Positions 5,931 through 14,152 of a stretch of DNA of 64,000 bases are shown in pieces; position 1 is the stretch's first letter; the number at the start of each line of letters is the position of its first letter. Below the pieces are notes generated by a model. The model saw only the letters and a program-made list of their open reading frames with translations. It had not been told where the DNA came from and did not search any database. The position numbers and the translations under genes were made by a program. This stretch comes from Stenotrophomonas sp. SAU14A_NAIMI4_5 (GTDB lineage Bacteria; Pseudomonadota; Gammaproteobacteria; Xanthomonadales; Xanthomonadaceae), in assembly GCF_003086795.1 (NCBI RefSeq), contig NZ_CP026003.1, forward strand, positions 1,880,777 to 1,944,776. The letters run 5' to 3'.

Positions 5931-8786
5931 TTGTCCACGCAAGCCGACCGTGTGTCATCGCTGTCACCTCACGAGGCCGTCTTGAGCACGGCGCTGGTGC
6001 GCGCGCTGCATGCGCTGCTGCCGGACACCGCGATCGTGCGGGTGGGCTGGAACGACCCGCAGCTGGGCCGTGGGCAGGACAGCTGGCCGCAGGGCGCCAG
6101 CGAAGCCGAGCTCGACTGGGACCAGACGATCTGGGAGCACACTGTTTGGGAGCAGGCTGTCTGGGAGCACGACGGCGCACAGCTGTCGCTTCGGGTGCGC
6201 GGCGGGTCGCCGTCGGAGGCCTGGTGGGGGATATCGCGGCAGGCGATGGAGCTGGCCCTGCAGCGCGGCCGCCAGGCGGGGCAGATCCGTGCACTCGAAC
6301 AGGCTGAACGCCTTCAGCAGGCACTGTTCCAGATCGCCGATCTGGCCGGTGCCGACCTGGAGATGGGCGAGATGCTGCGCCACGTGCACGGCGTGCTCGG
6401 TTCGCTGATGTACGCGGAGAACTGCTACATCGTCGAGTACGACGATGTGCGCGACCAGATGCGCTTCCTGTATTTCGCCGACCAGGTGGATGAGTTCGTG
6501 GCCGATCCCACGATCAGCTACGACGCCGGGCAGATGCCGCGCAGCCTGACCGTGGCGCTGCTGCGCCATGGCAAGCCGCTCAGTGGCCCGTCGCGTGAAC
6601 TGCTGGCCGATGCCGAGGAAGAGCACGATCCCGAGCGCGGCCCGGAAAGCCTGGACTGGCTGGGCGTGCCGATGCTGCGCGATGGCCGCGTCTGTGGCGC
6701 CATCGTGGTGCAGAGCTATGAACAGGCCGCGCTGTATGGCGAGGCCGAGCGCGCGCTGCTGGGCTTCGTCGCCCAGCACGTGCAGACCGCGATGGACCGG
6801 CGCCAGGCGCAGGTGCGGCTGGAACAGCAGGTGGAACGGCGCACGCTGGAACTGCAGCGCGCCAACCGCAGCCTGCAGGACGAAGTGGCCGAGCGCCGCC
6901 GTGGCGAACAGCTGCAGACCGCCCTCTACAACATCGCCGAAATGGCGATGTCGGCCGACAGCCTGGCCCAGTTCTACGGCCAGGTGCACGGGGTGGTGGG
7001 CCGGTTGCTGGATGCGCGCAATTTCTACATCGCCCTGGTCAACGCACGCGGCGACGGCCTGGATTTCGTCTATTCGGTGGACGAGCACAACAGCTCGCGC
7101 GCGCCGCGTGCGTTCAGCCGCGGCCTGACCGAATACGTGGTGCGCCACCGGCGCCCGCTGCTGGCCTCGCGGGCGCAGATCGACGCGCTGCTGGCCACCG
7201 GTGAAGTGCGTGAATCCGGTGCGCGCTCGCACTGCTGGCTGGGCGTGCCGCTGCTGCGCGACGACGAGGTGGTCGGCGCGATCGTGGTGCAGAGCTACAC
7301 CGATCAGATCGCCTTCAGCGTGCACGACCAGCGCCTGCTGACCTTCGTGGCGCAGAACATCGGCACCGGCCTGGCCCGCCAGCGCGACCAGCAGCAGCTG
7401 CGTTCGGCGCATGCCGAGCTGGAAAAGCGCGTGGAAGAGCGCACCCGCGAGCTGGGCGAAGTGAACGACAAGCTGCTGGGGCAGATTGCCGAGCGCCTGC
7501 GTGCCGAGCAGCGCCTGACCCACCAGGCCATGCACGATGCGCTGACCGGCCTGCCCAACCGCCTGCACCTGCTGGACCGCCTGCAGGACGCGCTGGCCCT
7601 GGCCCGCCGCGAAGGTGGCCCGGTGTTCGCGATGCTGTTCCTGGACCTGGACCGCTTCAAGCTGGTCAACGACAGCATCGGCCACGCCGCCGGCGACCGC
7701 ATGCTGGTGGAAGTGGCCAAGCGCATTGTGTCCATGGCCGGCGACGGCGACGTGGTCGCGCGCCTGGGCGGTGATGAATTCGCGGTGCTGCTGCAGTGCC
7801 CGCAGGGCCTCGGCCAGGCCCTGGACTTCGGCCAGCGCCTGCTGCTGGCTCTGCAGGAATCGATGTGGATCGCCGGGCGCGAGCTGTTCCCCTCGGGCAG
7901 CCTCGGCATCGCCCTGTGGAACCCGCACTACCGCACCGGCGAAGAACTGCTGCGTGACGCCGACGCGGCGATGTACCGGGCCAAGGCCCAGGGCCATGAC
8001 CGCTGCGCGATCTTCGACGAGGACATGCGCGAGCAGGCGATGCGCAGCCTGGACCTGGAAGCGGACCTGCGGCGGGCGATCAACAACCGCGATTTCGTGC
8101 CGTTCTACCAGCCGATCGTGCGCCTGTCCGATGGCGAGGTGGTCGGCCACGAGGCGCTGCTGCGCTGGCAGCACGAGCGCCGCGGCCTGCTGCTGCCCGG
8201 CGCCTTCCTGGAACTGGGCGAGGAAAGCGGCCTGATCGAGCAGGTCGACTGGCTGATCTACGAGCAGGTCATCGCCGGCCTGGCCGACGGTGGGCGTGGC
8301 TATGTGTCGGTGAACGTGTCACCGCGGCACTTCCGCTCGGCCGATTTCAGCAAGCGCCTGTTCGGCCTGCTGGAAGCCAACGATGCCGACCCGCAGCGGT
8401 TGCGCCTGGAAATCACCGAAGTGGCGCTGCTGGATGATGGCCCGCACACGCTGCGCATCCTCAAGGGGCTGCGTGAGCGGGGCATCCAGGTGCAGTTGGA
8501 TGATTTCGGCACCGGCTTCTCGGCGCTGTCCTACCTGCACCGGTTCCCGATCAGCACGCTGAAAATCGACCAGAGCTTCATCGCCGGCCTGCATGGCCCG
8601 GAGGCGCAGAGCACGCGCGCGCTGGTGGAAGGCGTGTTGTCGCTGGCGCGCACGCTGGGCATCGAAACCATCGGCGAGGGCATCGAGACCGAAGCCCAGC
8701 AGCAGAGCCTGTTCGAGCTGGGCTGCGACTACGGCCAGGGCTACCTGCTGGGGCGGCCGGCACCGTGGACGCGCGCGGTGGCCTGA
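5931..8786 (+). CDS. GAF-GAF-GGDEF-EAL cyclic di-GMP signalling protein
   Basis: This 951-aa cytoplasmic protein has two similar GAF domains (about residues 135-290 and 325-470; both contain a WLGVP(M/L)LRD...GAIVVQSY block), each followed by a charged coiled coil. A diguanylate cyclase domain follows with intact GGDEF (613-617), then a phosphodiesterase domain with EALLR (741-745). The EAL catalytic set looks complete (VNVSPRHF, EITE, DDFGTGFS, LKIDQSF, GEGIET). No RxxD inhibitory site precedes GGDEF (the place reads AGDGD). Both activities are therefore possible. The extreme N terminus has three pentapeptide copies (TIWEH TVWEQ AVWEH). The start is TTG, chosen because AAGAGA sits upstream. 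The GAF ligand is unknown. Confidence 0.9.
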   Translation: MSTQADRVSSLSPHEAVLSTALVRALHALLPDTAIVRVGWNDPQLGRGQDSWPQGASEAELDWDQTIWEHTVWEQAVWEHDGAQLSLRVRGGSPSEAWWGISRQAMELALQRGRQAGQIRALEQAERLQQALFQIADLAGADLEMGEMLRHVHGVLGSLMYAENCYIVEYDDVRDQMRFLYFADQVDEFVADPTISYDAGQMPRSLTVALLRHGKPLSGPSRELLADAEEEHDPERGPESLDWLGVPMLRDGRVCGAIVVQSYEQAALYGEAERALLGFVAQHVQTAMDRRQAQVRLEQQVERRTLELQRANRSLQDEVAERRRGEQLQTALYNIAEMAMSADSLAQFYGQVHGVVGRLLDARNFYIALVNARGDGLDFVYSVDEHNSSRAPRAFSRGLTEYVVRHRRPLLASRAQIDALLATGEVRESGARSHCWLGVPLLRDDEVVGAIVVQSYTDQIAFSVHDQRLLTFVAQNIGTGLARQRDQQQLRSAHAELEKRVEERTRELGEVNDKLLGQIAERLRAEQRLTHQAMHDALTGLPNRLHLLDRLQDALALARREGGPVFAMLFLDLDRFKLVNDSIGHAAGDRMLVEVAKRIVSMAGDGDVVARLGGDEFAVLLQCPQGLGQALDFGQRLLLALQESMWIAGRELFPSGSLGIALWNPHYRTGEELLRDADAAMYRAKAQGHDRCAIFDEDMREQAMRSLDLEADLRRAINNRDFVPFYQPIVRLSDGEVVGHEALLRWQHERRGLLLPGAFLELGEESGLIEQVDWLIYEQVIAGLADGGRGYVSVNVSPRHFRSADFSKRLFGLLEANDADPQRLRLEITEVALLDDGPHTLRILKGLRERGIQVQLDDFGTGFSALSYLHRFPISTLKIDQSFIAGLHGPEAQSTRALVEGVLSLARTLGIETIGEGIETEAQQQSLFELGCDYGQGYLLGRPAPWTRAVA

Positions 8787-8808
8787 GCCACCGCGCAGGT
8801 CCGGCGAC

Positions 8809-9402
8809 TCAGCGCAGCGCGGCGCGGCGCTTCTCGTCGATCCACTTCGAGGCCTGGGCCGGCTCGTACGCCTGCATCCAGGCCAGCATCTCGTCGATGT
8901 CCGAGCCGTACCACAGGTCCTGGCGCTGTTCCGGGTGCAGGAACCGCTCTTCCACCATGCGGTCGATCATGCCGATCAGCGGGGCGTAGAAGCCGTCCAC
9001 GTCGAGGAAGGCGCAGGGCTTGTTGCCGATGCCGAGCTGGCGCCAGGTGAGCATCTCGAAGATCTCTTCCATGGTGCCGAAGCCGCCGGGCAGGGCGACG
9101 AAGCCGTCGGACAGATCGAACATGCGCGACTTGCGCTCATGCATCGAACCGACGATCTCCAGTTCGGTCAGGCCGCGGTGGGCCACTTCCCAGTCGGCCA
9201 GCTGGCGCGGGATGACGCCGGTCACTTCACCACCGGCGGCCAGCACGGCATTGGCAACGGTGCCCATCAGGCCGACGTTGCCGCCGCCGTAGACCAGGCG
9301 CATGCCATCGCGGGCGATGCGGTCGCCCAGCGCCATGGCGCGTTCGGTGTAGACCGGCTTGCTGCCAGCGTTGGAGCCACAGTAGACGCAGAGGGACTTC
9401 AT
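8809..9402 (-). CDS. LOG family protein (cytokinin-type nucleoside 5'-monophosphate phosphoribohydrolase)
   Basis: The 197-aa product is a Rossmann-like LOG-family protein. It carries the family signature PGGFGTMEE, with the catalytic arginine/glutamate region ERKSRMF just before it, and the N-terminal MKSLCVYCGSNAG. Enzymes of this family cleave N6-modified AMP or other nucleoside monophosphates to base plus ribose 5-phosphate. Whether this bacterium makes cytokinin-like molecules or uses the enzyme in purine salvage is not shown here. The ATG at 9402 has AGGAA six bases upstream. An in-frame extension to 9450 lacks a ribosome binding site. It converges with the GGDEF-EAL gene, with 22 bp between the stops. 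Confidence 0.87.
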   Translation of the reverse strand: MKSLCVYCGSNAGSKPVYTERAMALGDRIARDGMRLVYGGGNVGLMGTVANAVLAAGGEVTGVIPRQLADWEVAHRGLTELEIVGSMHERKSRMFDLSDGFVALPGGFGTMEEIFEMLTWRQLGIGNKPCAFLDVDGFYAPLIGMIDRMVEERFLHPEQRQDLWYGSDIDEMLAWMQAYEPAQASKWIDEKRRAALR

Positions 9403-9431
9403 GGGGGATTCCTGTCTCTTGGTGCGGAAAC

Positions 9432-9477
9432 GAAAACGCCCCGCCGGCAACCGGGTCAGCGGTCGCGGGCGGGGTGT
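9432..9477 (-). terminator. Probable intrinsic terminator of the aminotransferase gene
   Basis: On the minus strand ACACCCCGCC (9477-9468) can pair with GGCGGGGCGT (9445-9436, one G-T pair), followed by TTTTCG. The hairpin sits between the end of the aminotransferase gene (9505) and the start of the LOG gene (9402). The loop is long, so efficiency is uncertain. Confidence 0.5.
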
Positions 9478-9504
9478 TGGTCGATTATGACGCGTTGGCG
9501 CGGG

Positions 9505-11001
9505 TTACGCGGCGGCGGCCTGCTCACGGCGCGGGCCTTCACGCAGGGCGCGACCGACCAGGCCCACCAGCAGGTCCAGCTCGTCGCTGTCCATGCCGAA
9601 GTGCGGGGTGAAGCGCAGCGAGTTCTCGCCACCGTGGATCACGTTGATGCCGTGCTGGCGCAGCCATTCCTCGGTGGAGCCGGCGCCATAGCACTTGAAC
9701 TGCGGGGCCAGCTCGCAGGAGAACAGCAGGCCGGTGCCCTGCACCTTGGTGATCAGCCCGCCCAGCTCGCTTTTCAGCTGTTCCAGCTTGCGCACGGCCT
9801 CGGCGCCGCGTTCGGCGATGTTGGCGCGCACCTGCGGGGTCAGCTGGGCCAGGGTGGCGCAGGCCACGTCCAGCGCACGCGGGTTGCTGGTCATGGTGTT
9901 GCCGTAGATGCCCTTGCGGTACAGCTGCGCGGCATGCTCGGTCACCGCCAGCACCGACAGCGGGTACTGCGCGGCATTGAGCGCCTTGGAATAGGTTTCC
10001 ATGTCCGGCGGATCCAGGCCTTCGAAGCCCGGGTAGTCCACCACCGACAGCACGCCGTGGGCACGCAGGCCGGCCTGGATCGAATCGAGCAGCAGCAGGC
10101 TGCCGTGGGCGCGGGTCAGCTCGCGGGCCACCGCATAGAACGCCGGCGGCACCGAACGGCCCGGGTCACCTTCGCCCATCACCGGCTCCAGGAACACCGC
10201 TTCGATGAACCACTGGTTGCGCTCGGCATCCTCGAACACCTTGCGCAGGCCGGCCTCGTCGTACGGCGCGACGGTAATCACCGAATCCTCGCCACGGTAG
10301 CTGGCCAGGTGCTGCTGGTAGCTCTTGCGGCTGGAATCGGAATACAGCGCCGGACGATCGGTGCGGCCGTGGAAGCTGCCCTTGATGACCACGCGCTTGA
10401 TGGCGGCGCCGGCATGGCGCGCGCCCGGGTCGGTCTGCAGCTTGGCGTTGACGTCGGCGATGCGCGCGGCCAGGCCGACCGCTTCCGAACCGGAATTCAG
10501 GCACATGAAACGGGCGAACGGGCAGCCGCCACGACGGTGGCCGATCTCGGCGCGCAGGGCGGTGATGAAGCGCTGCTGCGACAGGCTCGGGGTCATGATG
10601 TTGGCCATCACCTGCGGGCGAGACATCGCTTCGAGCACCGCATCAGGGGTGTGGCCGAAGCCGAGCATGCCGTAGCCGCCCGCGTCGTACAGCACCGCGC
10701 CCTTCAGGGTGACCACCCACGGGCCGCGTGCGGCCAGCGCCACGTACGGGGTCACCGCGTCATCGGCATAGAAATTGACGAAGCCGTCCTGCATCGCATC
10801 GATCTGCGCCTGCTCGTCCTGCGCCAGCAGCGGCCCCAGTTCCTGCTGCACGCGCGCGAACTCGGCGGCGGCGGCGTCCACGGCGGCAACCAGCTGCGGG
10901 TGGCGGGCGGACAGTGCGGTCAGGGTGGCGTCGTCCAGGCCGGTCGTGAGGCGGGTGCCGGGCTGGGCGCGGAGGGGGGCGAGGCGTTCGATGAAGCTCA
11001 T
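9505..11001 (-). CDS. Class III PLP-dependent aminotransferase, atypical
   Basis: The 498-aa product has a class III aminotransferase fold: GGYGMLGFGHTPDAV, NSGSEAVGLAARIA, KGSFHGRT, a PLP-binding aspartate in LLLLDSIQAG and a likely Schiff-base lysine in METYSKALNA. Family members usually read DEVQTG at the PLP aspartate; here it is DSIQAG, so this is a divergent branch whose amino donor I cannot name. The ATG at 11001 has AGGAGA six bases upstream. A longer in-frame start at 11058 (MTRVLLLKARA) has no ribosome binding site. The gene is alone on its strand, and a hairpin plus T-run lies in its leader. The frame stays open well beyond, antisense to queA, which is a GC-rich artefact. Confidence 0.82.
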   Translation of the reverse strand: MSFIERLAPLRAQPGTRLTTGLDDATLTALSARHPQLVAAVDAAAAEFARVQQELGPLLAQDEQAQIDAMQDGFVNFYADDAVTPYVALAARGPWVVTLKGAVLYDAGGYGMLGFGHTPDAVLEAMSRPQVMANIMTPSLSQQRFITALRAEIGHRRGGCPFARFMCLNSGSEAVGLAARIADVNAKLQTDPGARHAGAAIKRVVIKGSFHGRTDRPALYSDSSRKSYQQHLASYRGEDSVITVAPYDEAGLRKVFEDAERNQWFIEAVFLEPVMGEGDPGRSVPPAFYAVARELTRAHGSLLLLDSIQAGLRAHGVLSVVDYPGFEGLDPPDMETYSKALNAAQYPLSVLAVTEHAAQLYRKGIYGNTMTSNPRALDVACATLAQLTPQVRANIAERGAEAVRKLEQLKSELGGLITKVQGTGLLFSCELAPQFKCYGAGSTEEWLRQHGINVIHGGENSLRFTPHFGMDSDELDLLVGLVGRALREGPRREQAAAA

Positions 11002-11040
11002 TGCAGATCTCCTGAAACGTTGGGTCGCACGGGCCTTCAA

Positions 11041-11066
11041 AAGCAAAACGCGCGTCATCACGCGCG
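11041..11066 (-). promoter_or_regulatory. Hairpin plus T-run in the aminotransferase leader
   Basis: Read on the minus strand, CGCGCGT-GATG-ACGCGCG (11066-11049) is followed by TTTTGCTTTT (11048-11039) and lies 38 bases before the aminotransferase ATG. It looks like an intrinsic terminator placed in a 5' leader, so attenuation is possible. Further upstream, TGCTGC-ATA-GCAGCA (about 11143-11157) is a perfect short palindrome that might be an operator. Both are inferences from sequence only. Confidence 0.35.
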
Positions 11067-11247
11067 CTTGGGGCGGGCTCGTGCTGCGGACTTCCTTCCC
11101 GATGCTAGCACTTGTTTTTTTGCGCGATAACCCCGCAGAAACCTGCTGCATAGCAGCATATTGCCCGACGTTCGGCACGAAGCACGCCGGCTCGCAGGCG
11201 CTGGACGTACAATGCGCGCCATTGTCGACCTGTTGCCGATCACTGCC

Positions 11248-12279
11248 TTGAAGAAGTCCGATTTCCACTACGACCTGCCGGCCGAACTGATTGCCCAGGC
11301 GCCCCTGGCCGAACGCTCGGCCAGCCGTCTGATGCTGGTACCGCCGGCACCGGCCGCCTTCACCGATGTGCAGGTGCGCGACCTGCCGTCGCTGCTGCAG
11401 CCGGGCGACCTGATGGTGTTCAACGACACCCGGGTTATCCCGGCGCGCCTGTTCGGGCAGAAGGCCAGCGGTGGCCGCGTGGAGATCCTGATCGAGCGGC
11501 TGCTCGGCGCCCAGCAGGCCCGTGCCCAGGTCGGCGCCAGCAAGTCGCCCAAGGCCGGCAGCCGCATCGCCCTGGATGCCGGTGGCGAGGCCGAGGTGCT
11601 GGGCCGCGACGGCGAGTTCTACGTGCTGCAGTTCCACGTGCCCGAGTCGCTGGAGCAGTGGCTGCTGCATGCCGGCCGCCTGCCGCTGCCGCCGTACATC
11701 CAGCGCGAGCCGGGCCTGGACGACCGCGAGCGCTACCAGACCGTGTTCGCCCGTGAAGTGGGCGCGGTGGCCGCACCGACGGCCGGCCTGCATTTCGACG
11801 AGCCGCTGCTGGCGGCGCTGAAGGCGAAGGGCGTGGAGTTCGGCCACGTCACCCTGCACGTCGGTGCTGGCACCTTCCAGCCGGTACGCGCCGATGACCT
11901 GAAGGACCACGTGATGCACCGCGAGTGGCTGAACGTGGGTGCCGAGCTGGTCCAGCAGGTGCGCCGTACCCGTGAAGCGGGCGGCCGGGTGATCGGCGTG
12001 GGCACCACCGTGGTGCGCGCGCTGGAAAGCGCCATGCGCGACGGTGAACTGCTGCCGTTTGCCGGCGAGACCCAGATCTTCATCACCCCGGGCTACCGCA
12101 TCCGCAGCGTCGACGCGATGGTGACCAACTTCCACCTGCCGGAAAGCACGCTGCTGATGATGATCTCCGCGTTCGCCGGCAAGGACCGCGTGTTCGAGGC
12201 CTACCAGCACGCGATCGAGCAGCGCTACCGCTTCTTCAGCTACGGCGACGCGATGCTGTTGTTCCCGCAGGCGGGTTGA
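11248..12279 (+). CDS. queA: S-adenosylmethionine:tRNA ribosyltransferase-isomerase QueA
   Basis: QueA transfers and isomerises the ribosyl group of S-adenosylmethionine onto preQ1-modified tRNA, giving epoxyqueuosine. The 343-aa product has family blocks KKSDFHYDLPAELIAQ, MVFNDTRVIPARLFG, EVGAVAAPTAGLHFDE, HVTLHVGAGTFQPVR and TNFHLPESTLLMM. The usual N terminus of the family is MKKSDF. Here this reads LKKSDF with TTG at 11248, which I take as the start. An in-frame ATG at 11212 is the alternative, but it overlaps a good minus-10 like TACAAT (11208-11213), which would put the transcript start downstream of it. tgt follows about 200 bp later across a repeat, so the two act in one pathway but may not share a transcript. 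Confidence 0.9.
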   Translation: MKKSDFHYDLPAELIAQAPLAERSASRLMLVPPAPAAFTDVQVRDLPSLLQPGDLMVFNDTRVIPARLFGQKASGGRVEILIERLLGAQQARAQVGASKSPKAGSRIALDAGGEAEVLGRDGEFYVLQFHVPESLEQWLLHAGRLPLPPYIQREPGLDDRERYQTVFAREVGAVAAPTAGLHFDEPLLAALKAKGVEFGHVTLHVGAGTFQPVRADDLKDHVMHREWLNVGAELVQQVRRTREAGGRVIGVGTTVVRALESAMRDGELLPFAGETQIFITPGYRIRSVDAMVTNFHLPESTLLMMISAFAGKDRVFEAYQHAIEQRYRFFSYGDAMLLFPQAG

Positions 12280-12302
12280 CCTCTGCCTGCCGGCGGGAGT
12301 GA

Positions 12303-12421
12303 CATCCACGCATGGCGTGGATCTACTACCGTCCAGTAGATCCACGCCATGCGTGGATGAATCCGGTATCCCCGGCCATGCCCGGCGGACCTCGCCGCCG
12401 GGCATGGCCCGGCGCTACCGG
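12303..12421. repeat. 25-bp perfect inverted repeat and SMAG dimer
   Basis: A perfect 25-bp inverted repeat pairs 12303-12327 with 12335-12359 across 7 bases. Each arm is itself a hairpin built on ATCCACGC and GCGTGGAT, ending in GTAG or CTAC. Next to it, two CCGGGC(C)ATG(G)CCCGG hairpins face each other at 12366-12421, headed by GGTA and CTACC. This is a typical SMAG dimer. It separates queA from tgt and could act as an RNA-processing or stability element. Confidence 0.75.
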
Positions 12422-12478
12422 AGCAGGGAAGGCGGTTTTGGGAGACAATAGGCGACTATTTGCCTGAACGACCGCTCC

Positions 12479-13609
12479 ATGTCCCGATTGCAGTTCCAGC
12501 TCCAGACCCGCGACGGCCGTGCCCGCCGTGGCCGCCTGACCTTCCCGCGTGGCACGGTGGAAACGCCGGCCTTCATGCCGGTGGGAACCTATGGCTCGGT
12601 CAAGGGCATCCTGCCGGACCAGGTGCGCGCGCTGGGCGCCGAGATCATCCTCGGCAACACCTTCCACCTGTACCTGCGGCCGGGCCTGGACATCATCGCC
12701 GACCACGGCGGCCTGCATGGCTTCTGCCAGTGGGATGGCCCGATCCTGACCGACTCCGGCGGCTTCCAGGTGTTCTCGCTGGCCCATCGCCGCAAGATCA
12801 CCGAGCAGGGCGTGACCTTCGCCTCGCCCACCGACGGTGCCCGCGTGTTCCTGGGCCCGGAAGAGAGCATGAAGATCCAGAAGGTGCTCGATTCGGACGT
12901 GGTGATGATCTTTGACGAGTGCACCCCGTACCCGGCCACCGAGGACGTCGCCCGCCGTTCGATGGAGCTGAGCCTGCGCTGGGCGCAGCGCAGCCGCAAC
13001 GCGCATGACGAGCTGGGCAATGACGCGGCGCTGTTCGGCATCGTCCAGGGTGGCGTGCATACCGACCTGCGCAGCCGCTCGGCCGAGGCCCTGCAGGCCA
13101 TCGGCTTCGACGGCTACGCCATCGGCGGCCTGGCCGTGGGCGAGCCGGAGCACGAGCGCAACGCCATGCTCGACCACCTGGACCCGGAGCTGCCGGGCGA
13201 CCGCCCACGCTACCTGATGGGCGTGGGCCGGCCGGAGGACCTCGTCGAGGGCGTGGCCCGCGGCGTGGACATGTTCGATTGCGTGATGCCGACCCGCAAT
13301 GCCCGCAACGGTCACTATTTCACCTCGTTCGGCACCGTACGCATCCGCAACTCGCAGTATGCGCGCGACATGGACCCGATCGAGCCGGGCTGCGGCTGCG
13401 TGGCCTGCAGCGGCGGCTACACCCGCTCGTACCTGCGCCACCTGGACCGCTGCAACGAGATGCTGGCGCCGATGCTGGGCACCCTGCACAACCTGTTCTA
13501 CTACGAGAAGCTGATGGCCGACATCCGTGCGGCCATCGAGGCGGGAACCTTCCAGGCCTTCCGCGAGTCCTTCTACGCAGCACGCGGGGCGGTCGCGCCG
13601 CCCCTGTAA
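12479..13609 (+). CDS. tgt: tRNA-guanine transglycosylase
   Basis: Tgt exchanges guanine-34 for preQ1 in tRNAs with GUN anticodons, the step before QueA. The 376-aa length is standard. Catalytic regions are visible: [10 protein letters not shown] with Asp92, GIVQGG, and [14 protein letters not shown] with the nucleophilic aspartate. The zinc site is Cys305, Cys307, Cys310 and a downstream His (about 337). The ATG is preceded by AACGACCGCTCC, a weak ribosome binding site. The gene lies in the common order queA-tgt-yajC-secD-secF. The 137-bp gap to yajC contains a strong hairpin (ACGGCCC with GGGCCGT, 13631-13659) without a T-run. Confidence 0.95.
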   Translation: MSRLQFQLQTRDGRARRGRLTFPRGTVETPAFMPVGTYGSVKGILPDQVRALGAEIILGNTFHLYLRPGLDIIADHGGLHGFCQWDGPILTDSGGFQVFSLAHRRKITEQGVTFASPTDGARVFLGPEESMKIQKVLDSDVVMIFDECTPYPATEDVARRSMELSLRWAQRSRNAHDELGNDAALFGIVQGGVHTDLRSRSAEALQAIGFDGYAIGGLAVGEPEHERNAMLDHLDPELPGDRPRYLMGVGRPEDLVEGVARGVDMFDCVMPTRNARNGHYFTSFGTVRIRNSQYARDMDPIEPGCGCVACSGGYTRSYLRHLDRCNEMLAPMLGTLHNLFYYEKLMADIRAAIEAGTFQAFRESFYAARGAVAPPL

Positions 13610-13746
13610 CGCCCGCAGCACCCCTGCCGAACGGCCCAAGGACGAACGTCCGGGGCCGTGGCATACTTCAAGGCTGACCCAGATCCGCGGTCGACACCCT
13701 GTGCCCGTCAAACGGGCCTGAGCGCCGCCCAACCAAAGGACCAACG

Positions 13747-14091
13747 ATGAACCTGCTTGCTTTCCTGATTCCCGCCGCCCACGCCCAGGCCGCCGGCGGC
13801 CAACCGCAGGGCATGGGCCTGACCACGCTGCTGTTCCCGATCATCCTGATCGCCATCATGTACTTCCTGATGATCCGCCCGCAGATGAAGCGGCAGAAGG
13901 AGCACAAGGCCATGCTGGAGAAGATCAAGCGCGGTGACGAAGTGCTGACCAACGGCGGCATCGCCGGCGTGGTCACCGACATCGGCGACAACTTCATCAC
14001 CATCGAAGTGGCTGACAACGTGCGCATCCGCGTGCAGAAGGGCGCTGTCGGCAACGTGCTGCCGGCCGGTACCCTGAAGTCGGCCCAGTAA
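13747..14091 (+). CDS. yajC: Preprotein translocase subunit YajC
   Basis: The 114-aa product is a small single-pass inner membrane protein that associates with SecDF. A membrane helix (LTTLLFPIILIAIMYFLMI) is followed by the family motif RPQMKRQKEHKAML and a small beta domain (KRGDEVLTNGGIAGVVTDI). The preceding AACCAAAGGACCAACG gives a good AGGA site. It begins the Sec block, 61 bp ahead of secD. The residues before the helix (LLAFLIPAAHAQA) are alanine-rich, as in other Xanthomonadaceae. Confidence 0.95.
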   Translation: MNLLAFLIPAAHAQAAGGQPQGMGLTTLLFPIILIAIMYFLMIRPQMKRQKEHKAMLEKIKRGDEVLTNGGIAGVVTDIGDNFITIEVADNVRIRVQKGAVGNVLPAGTLKSAQ

Positions 14092-14152
14092 GCCACTCCC
14101 TTTCTGATGCACAACCGCGGCGCCGGGGATGGCGCCGCGCGGGACCCAAGCA

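Noticed and set aside
5964..8174. Long minus-strand frame opposite the GGDEF-EAL gene
   Set aside because: Composition (His, Gln, Ala, Val rich, no domain) is typical of antisense frames in GC-rich genes; the plus-strand protein has clear domains.
11002..12405. Extension of the aminotransferase frame to 966 codons
   Set aside because: The extra part is antisense to queA, where high GC keeps the frame open. A strong ribosome binding site marks the start at 11001.
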